The translations under genes and the position numbers were made by a program. 64,000 nucleotides of DNA from the NCBI RefSeq assembly GCF_001013905.1, contig NZ_LN831790.1:1364001-1428000 (forward strand), read 5' to 3'. This DNA is from Streptomyces leeuwenhoekii (lineage in GTDB: Bacteria; Actinomycetota; Actinomycetes; Streptomycetales; Streptomycetaceae). The notes under the pieces were generated by a model. That model was not told the DNA's origin. It was given only the letters and a program-made list of their open reading frames with translations, and made no database searches. Below are positions 1 to 9,194 of this stretch, piece after piece (positions within the stretch are counted from its first letter, which is position 1; every line of letters begins with the position of its first letter).

Positions 1-1979
1 TCGGATCCGTCCTCGTCCTCGACCGGTTCCTCGCCCTCGCCAGGCTGCTCATCTTCGCCGACCGGCTCTTCGGCCAGAGCCGGAACGTCGAAGAACGTGC
101 TGCGGCGAGGCGGGGTCTCGCGTCCGGTGGACAGCTCCACCGGCCATTCCATGTCGTACGCCTCGGCCGTCAACTCCCCGGCTATGAAGGCTTGCACGGC
201 ACCCAGGTAGTCCGCCGTGGCCGCCGCGCGGGCCGGAAAAGCCTCGGGGTCCGGGGACAGCCGGGTGACGAACTCGGGGACGCCGGTCGCCTCGTCCAGG
301 CTCCAGCCGAGTGAGGTCCAGCCGTTGCTGGTCGTCGTCCAGCGGGCGAGGCCGTCGGGCGGCAGACCGGGCAGGCCAAGCACCGCGGGGGGTGCGTCGA
401 GCGGGGTGAAGGGCACGGCGCGGTCCGGCCCGCTCATCCGGATCATGGCCAGGCCGGTGGCCACGGGCAGCCGCTGCAACGCCTCCACCGCGACCCGGTC
501 CACGGGCTTACCCGGTTCGACGCGCGGGATGGTCACCTCCTCCTCGCCGTTGTCGTGCAGCACCCGATGGTCCACCACCGCCCGGTAGCGTTCCCGCAGC
601 CGCAACAGCCAGGGCGTGATCACTGCGTCGACGTCGTCGGCGCGCCAGTCGTCCAGCGCGGTCACCGGCAGGACGCCGTACGGCTGACGGCCGACGCGCA
701 GCATCGGCAGCGGGCCGCGGCCGCGCACGTGTTCGACGATGTGCTCTCGGACGGCCCGCCAAGGTCCCTCGGGGGAAACACCGCTGGGCTGTGTGGTGCC
801 CAGGTCGATCGTCGTCAGTGCGGCCTCGGCGAAACCCTTGCCGAGCGTGGGCCAGGTGAGCAGGGTCAGGGCGGCGACGGCCGACGGCGCGGCGTCGTCG
901 GCTCCGGGGCAGCCGCGCAGGAACCCGGCGTCCGGCAGGCCCAGCGCGGCCGCGAGGGTGTCGGCGACCGGCCGCTCCCCCGCCTCCGGGTCGGGATCCG
1001 GGCCGGGATAGGCGGGGGCCGAGGACCAGCCCGAGCGGGAGCGTGGGGTGTTGTTGGTGGCGGTGCCGGAGGGCAGCAGGCCGAGGCCGCCGCCGTAGCG
1101 GTGGCCGTGCAGCAGGTCGCGCAGCCGGGCGGCGCCGTCCACGGGTGCGTCGTCGCGTACGCCGACCACCAGCAACTGGTCCAGGTTCTCGGTGTTCTCG
1201 GGCGGGACGATCAGCTCGATGCCCATGCCGGCCTTGACCGCTTCGAACCAGTCGGTCTCCCAGCCCTCCTCCTCGGCGCGCAGCAGGCCGATCGGCAGCG
1301 GGTCGGGCACTGGGCGGCCCAGCTTGTCGACCACCACCTGGCCCTCGGACAGCCCGAGGAAGCGCCAGCGCCTCGGCATCGCCACCGCGTGCGGACGCTG
1401 CTCCTGGGGATCGTCGGTTCGCAGGGTGGGCGCCGGGGCGCCGGGACGGCAGGCGCGTACGGCCCACGAGGCGCGGGCCGGGCGCAGCTTCGTGAGCACG
1501 TCCTGCCAGGCCTCGGAGCCGGGGTTCTGCCAGTACGCGGTACCGGCGGCGACCTCGGCCGGGGTGAGCGCGGGCTCGAAGCGGGACAGCAGGATGTCGT
1601 CCGGGTAGATACGCACCCGCAGGGTCCTCGGCTCCCACCAGATGGTCTCGACCCGCACCGGCAGCAGCGCGATGGGCGCGGTGTTGTTCTCGGGGAACAG
1701 TGCCTCTCCCTCGGCCAGCGCCCGGCTCAGCTCCTCCTGGGCCCCGGCGGCCAGGTGGTTCAGCTCCTCGGCTCTGCTCTGCAGGTCCGGCAGGGCCGCC
1801 TCGGCCGCGGCGAGCGCCTCGGCGGCGGTGGGTGGGAAGGGGGGATCGGGCAGGCCGGCCTGGATGTGCGCCCGTAGACGCCGTACCACGGCCTCCTGCT
1901 CATCGGCGAGGGCCTGCGCGGTGTCCGCGTCGGCGCGTGCCCGGTCCAGTTGCGCGCGGGCGGCGAAGGCGTCGGTCAT
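1..1979 (-). CDS. Very large protein of unknown function, 3' end outside window
   Basis: The frame is open from ATG at 1979 to the window edge, giving at least 659 residues. Residues 4-95 are rich in Ala, Glu and Arg and look like two coiled-coil helices. A well-formed globular region follows, with the motif LRVGRQPYGVLPVT near residue 430. The last visible stretch is very acidic (EEPVGEDEQPGEGEEP), like a linker. There is no signal peptide and no membrane segment. It is the fourth gene of a minus-strand run behind the WD40, DUF6603-like and 840-residue proteins, only 31 bases after the preceding stop, so probably co-transcribed. I do not recognise the family. That the ORF is real is well supported by codon use and by the tight operon spacing. 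Confidence 0.85.
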   Translation of the reverse strand, partial: MTDAFAARAQLDRARADADTAQALADEQEAVVRRLRAHIQAGLPDPPFPPTAAEALAAAEAALPDLQSRAEELNHLAAGAQEELSRALAEGEALFPENNTAPIALLPVRVETIWWEPRTLRVRIYPDDILLSRFEPALTPAEVAAGTAYWQNPGSEAWQDVLTKLRPARASWAVRACRPGAPAPTLRTDDPQEQRPHAVAMPRRWRFLGLSEGQVVVDKLGRPVPDPLPIGLLRAEEEGWETDWFEAVKAGMGIELIVPPENTENLDQLLVVGVRDDAPVDGAARLRDLLHGHRYGGGLGLLPSGTATNNTPRSRSGWSSAPAYPGPDPDPEAGERPVADTLAAALGLPDAGFLRGCPGADDAAPSAVAALTLLTWPTLGKGFAEAALTTIDLGTTQPSGVSPEGPWRAVREHIVEHVRGRGPLPMLRVGRQPYGVLPVTALDDWRADDVDAVITPWLLRLRERYRAVVDHRVLHDNGEEEVTIPRVEPGKPVDRVAVEALQRLPVATGLAMIRMSGPDRAVPFTPLDAPPAVLGLPGLPPDGLARWTTTSNGWTSLGWSLDEATGVPEFVTRLSPDPEAFPARAAATADYLGAVQAFIAGELTAEAYDMEWPVELSTGRETPPRRSTFFDVPALAEEPVGEDEQPGEGEEPVEDEDGS

Positions 1980-2010
1980 GTCCCCACTGCTCCTGTCCTC
2001 GGCACGGTGG

Positions 2011-4533
2011 TCAACCGCCCAGCAAGGTGGTGGCCCGGAAGGCCAGTTGGAACGGCTGCTGGAAGGCGATGCGGGCCATGTCGGCCGCGTCCCGGGCCCA
2101 CGCCGGCGGGTCGGGCTGGGTGAGCCCGGTCGGCGTGGCGGGCACCTGGCCGAGCTGAACGCATCGGGCGGGCTCCACGCGGACGCCCTGCCAGGTGAGG
2201 TCGGCCCATGTCTTCATCTCGGCGGGCTGGTCGCCGGTGTCGAATCCGAATTGGGTACCCCGCATGGGTTCGCGGAACACGAGGAACCAGTCCTCGGCGC
2301 GGGCGCGCTCCGCGTCCAGGTCGGGGAACAGGTACAGGACGGTGGACTCGTCCAGCGCCAGCGCGGTGGCCGGTACACCGTCGAAGGCGGGCGGCAGCTT
2401 GCCGTCCACTCCGCGTACGGCGAGCAGGGCGGTGCCGGGGAAGCGGCGCAGCAGGTCACCGCGTACGAGCAGCGCCAGGTCGCCCTCGCCGCCGGTGCGC
2501 AGCTGGCTGCCCAGCGGGGCGTCCGGCGGCCACAGCGCGATCTCCTCGACGTCCACGCTGTCGCCGGGCCAGAACCGGGCGAACGGAGTGCCGCGCTGGT
2601 CGGTGGGGAACTCCCGCCACAGCAGCTCACGGTTGAACTCGTGGTTCAGCCCGACCAGCAGCGCGGCGATGAACTCGGGGTTGGTCTCCAGCAGGGTCAC
2701 CGAGTCCTGTGGCATCGCGCCGATGCCGGGCAGCGCCCATTCCGGCCAGCGGGTCAGTAGTTCCTCGGCGATCGGCACGGTGAACTTAGGGTGAGCCATG
2801 ATCGGCCGCAGCGGGCGGTCGTCGGCCTCCGTGCGCTGCGCCCAGAAGTCGGCGGGGATGCGGTCAGCAAGACGCCGCAGTTGCAGCCGCATGGGGCTGA
2901 GCCCGGCGCGCAGTTCGCCCGGCAGGCCACCCTCTGGCGCTTCGTCGCTGACCATCCCCATCAGTTTCAGCTTTCCGGCGAGGAACGACTCGGTGGCCTC
3001 GCCGTCCGCGCCGAGACCCGCCCGTCGGGCCAGCGCGCCGTTGGCGCGGGTCAGCCGGACGAACGAGGTACTGGCCGTGCCGACCGGCAGGTCCTCCCTG
3101 GCCGAGGCCAGCATGGCGGCCAGTGTGGTCGGCTCCGCGTCCGGTTCCCTCGCGGACACGGGCACCCGCCCGCTCACCGGTGCCATGACGGTGACCAGGT
3201 CGGCCGCGTCCAGCGGGTGGAGGTGCTTGCGCTGGGCCCGCTCGGCGGCGACGGCCGCCAGCTCGCCGGCCGCCAGCAGCCGGTTGGCCTGTCGGATATC
3301 GCCGACCTGTTCCCAGGCCCGGGCCATCAGGAACTCCTGCTCCAGCTGCACATAGCGGCAGCCGAGTGCGGCGGCGACCCGGCGGCGGACCTCCACGTTG
3401 AGCGTGCCCATCCAGACGTCCGGCTCGGTCGGCACGGTCTGCTCGCCGGTGTGGTGGCTGCCGTAGAGCGGCGGGGCCACGGCGACGACGTCCCGGTCCT
3501 GGGCGGGTTCCCCGTCCCCCTCCGGCACGGGCTCGCCGCGGAGCAGGGCCGGTGCGTCCACCCGCTCGCGGATCAGGGCGCGGAACCGCTCCTGGGCCGC
3601 GGGGTCGGACCACGTTTCGGGTGCCGCCGTGCCGGGCGGCCGCAGGGCGCCGTCCATAGCGACGGTGGCCGGGCCGATGGCCTCCTCGGCGGGCCAGGGC
3701 CGGCCGACATCGATGGTCCGGGTGCCGAGTCGGGACTCGGCGGCGGGCCGGAAGCGCAGTCGGCGGGCGAGTTCCTCGAAGGTGCCCGCCTTGCCCGTAC
3801 GGAAGGCCCACCAGTGGTAGACGGGCAGGTCGACGGTGTCCCGGCCGGGGACGGGCCAGGCGTCCGCGGTGGCCGCCGCCCGGGGCGTCACGTTCAGGCC
3901 CGCGTCCCGGCCCGCCGCGGTGGCGGGCACGACCGCGGCGATCCAGCCGCGGCCCGGGGCCAGCCGGCGCGGGCACAGCAGCCGTCCGACGACGCCTGCC
4001 GAGTGGTTACGCACGCCCTGTTCGACGAACCGCCGGACGCTGTCGAGGTCGGTGACATCGTCGGGCAGCCGTGCCTCCACGTGGGTCCAGGCCCACCGTT
4101 CGGCCAAGGGGGGCAGCGCGGCGACCGGGGCGGTGAGGACGGGCAGCGGGTGCCCGGGGCGGGGTGAGGCGGCCTCGTCCTCGGCCAGCACGATCAGCGC
4201 GATCCAGGGCTGCGGGGTGGGTCCGCCCGCGGTGGCCACCGTCCCCGGGGACAGCAGCCAGGGCAGGTCGGCGTGGGCCAGTTCCACGCTCGCCAGCACG
4301 TTCTCCGCCGCGTCGGGCGTGCCGGGCGGCGGTTCCTCGCGCAGCACCATCGAGCGGTCGAAGCCGAGCACCTCGCCCGGTCCCACGAGCGACAGGGTCG
4401 GTCCCGCGACTTCCGGCTCCTCGCGGCGGCCGTCGATGTCCCGGAAGAACCGCACCGCGGTGCGCAGCGCCTGTCCGTCGGCGGAGGCGGTGGCGCCGAC
4501 CCGCGTGGAGGAGAAGAACCAACGCGTGCTCAT
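2011..4533 (-). CDS. Large uncharacterised protein (840 aa) with NHEFNRELLWREFP motif
   Basis: 840 residues from ATG at 4533, 40 bases after the DUF6603-like gene. It has no signal peptide, no transmembrane segment and no nucleotide-binding loop. A highly patterned stretch near residues 622-648 reads GLNHEFNRELLWREFP followed by TDQRGTPFARFW. I associate this motif with large, poorly described proteins that occur beside DUF6603 or WD40 proteins, but that is from memory and untested. The N-terminal 250 residues are beta-rich with proline-rich loops. Its length and position between two other giant proteins suggest it is a structural or scaffold component of the same complex rather than a stand-alone enzyme. 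Function unknown. Confidence 0.88.
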   Translation of the reverse strand: MSTRWFFSSTRVGATASADGQALRTAVRFFRDIDGRREEPEVAGPTLSLVGPGEVLGFDRSMVLREEPPPGTPDAAENVLASVELAHADLPWLLSPGTVATAGGPTPQPWIALIVLAEDEAASPRPGHPLPVLTAPVAALPPLAERWAWTHVEARLPDDVTDLDSVRRFVEQGVRNHSAGVVGRLLCPRRLAPGRGWIAAVVPATAAGRDAGLNVTPRAAATADAWPVPGRDTVDLPVYHWWAFRTGKAGTFEELARRLRFRPAAESRLGTRTIDVGRPWPAEEAIGPATVAMDGALRPPGTAAPETWSDPAAQERFRALIRERVDAPALLRGEPVPEGDGEPAQDRDVVAVAPPLYGSHHTGEQTVPTEPDVWMGTLNVEVRRRVAAALGCRYVQLEQEFLMARAWEQVGDIRQANRLLAAGELAAVAAERAQRKHLHPLDAADLVTVMAPVSGRVPVSAREPDAEPTTLAAMLASAREDLPVGTASTSFVRLTRANGALARRAGLGADGEATESFLAGKLKLMGMVSDEAPEGGLPGELRAGLSPMRLQLRRLADRIPADFWAQRTEADDRPLRPIMAHPKFTVPIAEELLTRWPEWALPGIGAMPQDSVTLLETNPEFIAALLVGLNHEFNRELLWREFPTDQRGTPFARFWPGDSVDVEEIALWPPDAPLGSQLRTGGEGDLALLVRGDLLRRFPGTALLAVRGVDGKLPPAFDGVPATALALDESTVLYLFPDLDAERARAEDWFLVFREPMRGTQFGFDTGDQPAEMKTWADLTWQGVRVEPARCVQLGQVPATPTGLTQPDPPAWARDAADMARIAFQQPFQLAFRATTLLGG

Positions 4534-4573
4534 AAGACGCTCCCGACGGGTCGGTGCGGGGTGCGGGGCGCGG

Positions 4574-7471
4574 TCATCGGCCCACCTCCCAGCTCTCCAC
4601 GAGCCGCAATGCCTCCTGCCGCTGGTCGAGCCGGCCGCTCATCGCCTCCCAGGCGTCGGCGGTGGCGTCGACCAGGGTGACGTCGTCCAGCAGCGGCTGA
4701 AGCGAATCGGTGGCGGCCACGCTCAGCTTGGCGGGGCGCACCTTGATGGCCGCTTCCGGTGCACGCCACCGCTCAAGCCGTTCGGCGGCGCTGGCCCCGA
4801 AGACGGACTCAAGGCGGAACAGCCCGGGCCAAAGGGAGAACTCCCGCTCGGACAGGGGAGGTTCGTATCCGGTCTCGTAGCCGTCGTCCACGCGGTGGCC
4901 GGCGCCGAGGACGATGCCGTCGCCACGGGCCTGCAGTCCGCTCGCGCGGCTGACGAAGGCGGGCTCGGCGAGTTGGGCGTCCTCGGTGAGGTCGAAGAAC
5001 TCGCCGGGCACGAACCGCTCGGACAGCGCGGGGAGTCCGGCTGCGGGCTGGGTGGTGCCGAGGGTGATCTCCTTGATAGTCCAGGTCTGCGCCCGCACCG
5101 GCCTCCGCTCGAACCGGGAGATCGGCACACCCAGCGGGACCACGCGCTGGGAGACGCGCAGGGTGGCGTCGGGGTGCACAAGGGTTCCCTGGTTCAGCTT
5201 CTCGTGCGCTTCCCTGGTGAACACCAGCGCGGTGCGTTCGGCGGCCGGCCGCTCCGCCGCCCAGGCCTTGGACTGCGCCAGTTCGGGGGTCAGTGCCTCG
5301 ATCGGATCGCGTCCGGCCTTCGGCGGGACGGCGGGCGGCGAGCCCCAGCGGACGTCGAAGTCCAGCTCGACGTCCCAGAACAGCACCGAGATGCTGCCGG
5401 TGCCGAAGGCATGCCAGGGGGCGGGCCCCTCCAGCGTGAAGTCCAGGGCGATCCCGGCCAGCCGGCGCCCGAAGGCGCGTACCGCCACTCCGGCGCGTAC
5501 GTGCACGGAGAACGCGAACACCGGGTCGAAGACGAACAGCGCGTCCAGACCGAGCCAGCCCGTCACCCCGCAGCCGGCGATCGTGGCGTCCAGCTGGACC
5601 TGGCCGCCGAACATCACCGCGTTGGAGGTGACCGCGAAATAGGCCTCCATGCGAAGCCCCCAGCCCTGGCCGGGGGCCAGGTCCACCTGGAGCCGGTTCA
5701 GCGCGGGCACCCGGGCGGGGCGGGTGTAGCGGGGGTGGAAGCCGCCGGCGGACAGGACGAACTCCGGCTGCCGACCGCCGCGTACGAGCAGATACATCTC
5801 GCCGCGCACGGCGAGCCCGACGATCCACGAGCCCGACAGCGACACCAGGAGTTCGACCAGCGGGACGGCCGGTTCGACCCGGCCCAGCACACTTGCCTGG
5901 AGGCGGATGAGCGGCACGGCCGGGTCGGGCAGCGCGACCAGCAGCCGTCCCAGCAGCAGAGCGCGTGCCGGCGCGGGCAGTTCGAGGATGAGCGCTCCGG
6001 ACAGGGACACCATCCGGCCGCCCCAGTTGAGGCGGATCGTCGGCCCGATCAGGATGCGCCCGGCAGCGACCGGGAACGCCGAGCCGAGCGAGCCGATGAT
6101 CTCCTGGGCGCGTTCCACCGCACGGTCGGGGAACAGCACATGGTCGAGATTGCCGTCACCGACGAGCTGTTGCAGGGCGGCGACGTCGGCGCGCCGGTTC
6201 AGCCCGACCAGACCGCCGACCGCGTCCAGGGCGAAGCCCAGGCCGAGCTGGATGCCGGGGGGCGGGAACTTGGCGGTGAGCAGGGCCAGGAAGCTGGTGG
6301 GGGCCTTGCCGTCGGGTGGCCGGAACAGGGCGACCGCCTGGACCCGCAGCACCCCGAGGTCGATGGAGATCAGGCCGCCGTAGCCCTGCTCGGGGGTGCG
6401 CCGGACCAGGCCGCCGCCGGAGATGGGCGGGACCTTCAGCTCGGTGCCGATGCCGTCCGGGAACAGCTCCCGCAGCCGGCTCGGGTCGAGGCCCGGGCGG
6501 TTCGCCGGGGCGAACGTGACGGGCAGCTCGATCCCGGCGCGCTCCAGGTGGACGCTCAGGGGCAGGCCCGGAAGCCCGGCGCTGGCCGAAACGGACACGG
6601 CCAGACGTGGCTCGCCCCCGTCGGAGGTCAGCTCCAGGGCGGCGCCCCGGCTGGACACCGCCGGGGCGTTCAGCCGAAGCGGCAGGGGGACGTTGAGGCC
6701 GCCGGTGCCGGCGAAGCGCAGGCCTTCGACCCGGTCGGCGCGCAGGACGACGGGCGCGGGCGGGCCCGACATCGGGCTCGCGCCGCCGATGCCGAGCAGC
6801 CGCGCCAGCGCGGCCGGCAGCACGGCCGCGGTGAACCCCTGCAGCTCCAGCTCGACGGCCGCGGGGGTGCCCGGCTCCGAGGTCACGGCCAGAGCGATGC
6901 CGTCGACGCTCACGCCCGGACCGTCGTTCATTCCGGCGGTGAGCCTGCCCGTGCGGCGCAGCCGGATCGCGGCGCTGCCACCGGGCGGCGCGGGCGGCAG
7001 GCCCGGCCCGAAGGCGGCGTCCCAGCCCTGGGCGGCGGTGACGGTCGCCTCCGCGCTCCACGGTCCGCGGACGGTCCGGGGCAGGGTCAGGGCGGCCCCC
7101 GGGGTAACCACGATGTCGAACACCGGTCCGTCCGGGGTCACGCCGAGCACGGCGCGCCCACCCGCGGCGTCGGCCGGGTCGGCGAGCACCAGGGCCACGC
7201 CGAGGGGCGTGCCGGGGGCCCGACGCCAGCCGTGCAGCCGTACGGGCGAGGCGGCGTCGAGGTCGCCGAGCGTCTCCCGTACCAGCTCTACCAGCGAGTT
7301 TCCGGGCGGCAGCTCGTCGTGCACGGCGAGCAGCCGCCCGGCGAGCACGGTCCCGGCGGCCGAGGGGTCCTCGCCGAGCTCGGGCAGGGAGCGGACCAGG
7401 CCGTCGACGGCGTCCTCGGCCAGCGCGCGCAGTTGGCCTGCGACCTGCTGGAGGAGTGCGTGCGGGTCCAT
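4574..7471 (-). CDS. DUF6603-like large beta-rich protein
   Basis: 965 residues from ATG at 7471. A Shine-Dalgarno AGGTGA overlaps the stop of the upstream WD40 gene, with a gap of only 6 bases. The central region, near residues 405-490 (LGLGFALDAVGGLVGLNRR and following), has the hallmark pattern I associate with DUF6603 proteins; this is recognition, not a search. Residues 490-720 are a long series of alternating hydrophobic/polar strands (for example ALDFTLEGP, ISVLFWDVELDFDV), typical of an extended amphipathic beta sheet. There is no signal peptide. It shares an operon with the propeller protein and two other giant proteins. Function is unknown; an extended hydrophobic groove or a filament-like scaffold would fit the strand pattern. 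Confidence 0.85.
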   Translation of the reverse strand: MDPHALLQQVAGQLRALAEDAVDGLVRSLPELGEDPSAAGTVLAGRLLAVHDELPPGNSLVELVRETLGDLDAASPVRLHGWRRAPGTPLGVALVLADPADAAGGRAVLGVTPDGPVFDIVVTPGAALTLPRTVRGPWSAEATVTAAQGWDAAFGPGLPPAPPGGSAAIRLRRTGRLTAGMNDGPGVSVDGIALAVTSEPGTPAAVELELQGFTAAVLPAALARLLGIGGASPMSGPPAPVVLRADRVEGLRFAGTGGLNVPLPLRLNAPAVSSRGAALELTSDGGEPRLAVSVSASAGLPGLPLSVHLERAGIELPVTFAPANRPGLDPSRLRELFPDGIGTELKVPPISGGGLVRRTPEQGYGGLISIDLGVLRVQAVALFRPPDGKAPTSFLALLTAKFPPPGIQLGLGFALDAVGGLVGLNRRADVAALQQLVGDGNLDHVLFPDRAVERAQEIIGSLGSAFPVAAGRILIGPTIRLNWGGRMVSLSGALILELPAPARALLLGRLLVALPDPAVPLIRLQASVLGRVEPAVPLVELLVSLSGSWIVGLAVRGEMYLLVRGGRQPEFVLSAGGFHPRYTRPARVPALNRLQVDLAPGQGWGLRMEAYFAVTSNAVMFGGQVQLDATIAGCGVTGWLGLDALFVFDPVFAFSVHVRAGVAVRAFGRRLAGIALDFTLEGPAPWHAFGTGSISVLFWDVELDFDVRWGSPPAVPPKAGRDPIEALTPELAQSKAWAAERPAAERTALVFTREAHEKLNQGTLVHPDATLRVSQRVVPLGVPISRFERRPVRAQTWTIKEITLGTTQPAAGLPALSERFVPGEFFDLTEDAQLAEPAFVSRASGLQARGDGIVLGAGHRVDDGYETGYEPPLSEREFSLWPGLFRLESVFGASAAERLERWRAPEAAIKVRPAKLSVAATDSLQPLLDDVTLVDATADAWEAMSGRLDQRQEALRLVESWEVGR

Positions 7472-7477
7472 GGCGGT

Positions 7478-8551
7478 TCACCTTTGGTTGGCTTCGCCGT
7501 TGTCGATCACCAGCGCGCCGTTCATGGTGCCGACGCCCAGCCAGCGGCCGTCCGGGCTGAACCGCAGCGCCAGCACCTCGTCGGTGGGCACGGTGTACAG
7601 CTCCTTGCCCTCGACGTTGAACAGCCGTACGACGTTGTCGATGGAGGCGCTGGCCGCGTGCTTGCCGTTCGGGCTGAACGCGACGTGCGTGACGGCTCCG
7701 AAGCTCTGGTCCTCCGGGTGGCCGGGGTTCAGTTTGGGCGCCCGGCCCCGCTCGACGCCGGTGTCCGCGTCCAGGACCCGGGCGAACCCGTCGGAGCCGC
7801 CGACCACGGTCCATTTACCCTTGGGGTCGAAGGCCAGACAGCTCGGGGCGGTGACGCGGTCGTCGATGTCCTCCGGGGCGGGCCACACCTGCTTGCCGGT
7901 CTGCGCCTCGAACATCCGGGTGGTGTCGTCGGCGGCGCAACAGAGCACGTTCAGCCCGTCCGGGCTGAACGCGACGGCGAAGACGGCGTCCTTCGGGGTG
8001 AGCCGCGAGATCTCCTTGCCGGTGGCCACGTCGTGCACCCGGGCGGATCCGGCGTGCCGATGGTTGCCGCCGTGGCGTTCGTCGACGGCCAGCGCGATCC
8101 GGGTGCCGTCCCGGCTCAGGTCCACGTCGGCGATCAGCGGCGGGTCGACGGTGATGCGCTGCTTGATCTCCCCGGAGGCCTGGTCCAGTACGGCGATCAG
8201 GGTGTCGGTGGCCGCGATCAGCCGCCCGTCCGGGCCGAACCGTACGGAGTTCACCGAGTTTCCCGGGGCGAGCGGCCCCTGCCACAGTGCCGTGCCGGTG
8301 GCGCTGTCCCACAGGAAGACCTGTTCGAAGTCGGACACGGCGATCCTGGTGCCGTCCGGGCTGAAGGCGATGCCGGACACGGATCCGTCGGTGGGCACCT
8401 CCAGCGGCGGTGGCCCGACGCCGATGGAGCGTATCCGCAGCTTGGTGTCGCCGCCGCCGGTGGCGAAGCGCTTGTTGTCCGGGCTGAAATCGATGGCCTG
8501 GACCGTGCCGTCCTGGGACTCCCGCCGTGTGACGGTGCCGGGCTCGCTCAT
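7478..8551 (-). CDS. WD40-type beta-propeller protein
   Basis: 357 residues from ATG at 8551, preceded by a strong AGGAGG 7 bases upstream, which decides this start against a longer frame running into degenerate sequence. About seven repeats are visible, each with an FSPDG or FGPDG turn (IDFSPDNKR, IAFSPDGTR, VRFGPDGR, VAFSPDGLN, VAFSPNGKH, LRFSPDGR) and strands ending in I/V-W/R-D. This fits a single seven-bladed propeller. No signal peptide or membrane segment, so cytoplasmic. It is the first gene of the four-gene minus-strand block; propellers of this kind usually act as protein-interaction hubs, so an assembly role for the three large downstream proteins is a reasonable inference. Confidence 0.88.
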   Translation of the reverse strand: MSEPGTVTRRESQDGTVQAIDFSPDNKRFATGGGDTKLRIRSIGVGPPPLEVPTDGSVSGIAFSPDGTRIAVSDFEQVFLWDSATGTALWQGPLAPGNSVNSVRFGPDGRLIAATDTLIAVLDQASGEIKQRITVDPPLIADVDLSRDGTRIALAVDERHGGNHRHAGSARVHDVATGKEISRLTPKDAVFAVAFSPDGLNVLCCAADDTTRMFEAQTGKQVWPAPEDIDDRVTAPSCLAFDPKGKWTVVGGSDGFARVLDADTGVERGRAPKLNPGHPEDQSFGAVTHVAFSPNGKHAASASIDNVVRLFNVEGKELYTVPTDEVLALRFSPDGRWLGVGTMNGALVIDNGEANQR

Positions 8552-8580
8552 TACCGGTTCCTCCTCATGCCGGAATGTGG

Positions 8581-9145
8581 CTAGCCGACGGGCAGTGATA
8601 CATCGAACGTCGCGCTTCCGCCGCGCACGGTGACCGTCACGCTCCGGGAAGAGACCGACGGTTCCGCCGTTGCACACGTCGGTCAGCTGTCCCCTGAAGT
8701 CGACGTCGACCGTGCGAAGTTGCCGGCCGACCCGGTGTATCCCGGTAGGTTTCTGCCGACGTACTCCGCCCCGGAGCGCCGCTTCACCAGATACATGCCG
8801 GAGCGGTTCTCGTGCGAAGGCGTCCCGGTGGCCGTAGTTGAGATCCACGTGGAACGGATTGAGCTGGTGTGTAGCGGCCTGTCCGTCCTCGACGAAATGA
8901 AATGGTCGCCGGTGGAACCCCGGCTCGGCCGGGAGCGCATCAGGCGTCGCACAGGTACGCCGTGCACCTTGGTTTGATGTAGTCCACGGGCTCGCCGTTG
9001 ACCTCCAGACCCCCCGAGTGTATTGCCGGTACTCGACACACGCCGGAAGGGACGGATTGGCGTCATTGGCGTCGGCGAACACCGCGTGCATATCGAAGCC
9101 GCCGCCGCGGTACACATCCGGCTGTGCGCGTTCGCTACACACACC
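8581..9145 (-). pseudogene. Multiply frameshifted gene upstream of the WD40 gene
   Basis: Coding-like fragments follow one another in all three minus-strand frames. From 5' to 3': GFDMHAVFADANDANPSLP and CVEYRQYTRG; then, after a shift, EVNGEPVDYIKPRCTAYLC; then HQLNPFHVDLNYGHRDAFA; then, after a shift, GAEYVGRNLPGYTG; then VDVDFRGQLTDVC; and finally SVTVTVRGGSATFDVSLPVG ending at a TAG at 8583-8581. The order (EYRQY, YGHRD, EYxGxxxPG, DFRG, terminal beta strand) looks like one domain of about 180 residues that needs at least three frame changes to read. Real decay or sequencing error would both produce this. I do not know the function of the intact family. Confidence 0.5.
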
Positions 9146-9194
9146 AGCCTAGCCGGAATATCGACACTCGCCACATCTGCCTGCGGCCACTCGA

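Noticed and set aside
555..1877. Long plus-strand frame opposite the first gene
   Set aside because: Gly/Gln/Arg-rich antisense frame without a ribosome-binding site. The minus strand has normal codon bias and a clear protein.
1..8551. Four-gene block as a typical contractile injection system
   Set aside because: No sheath, tube, baseplate spike, gp25-like or AAA ATPase gene is seen next to it. A link cannot be excluded because the block runs off the window.
3836..8584. A plus-strand open frame of over 1500 codons opposite the giant-protein genes
   Set aside because: It is the antisense of three well-formed genes, is low-complexity (Gly/Arg/Gln-rich), has no ribosome-binding site and no recognisable domain. 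Such frames are expected in DNA of this G+C content.
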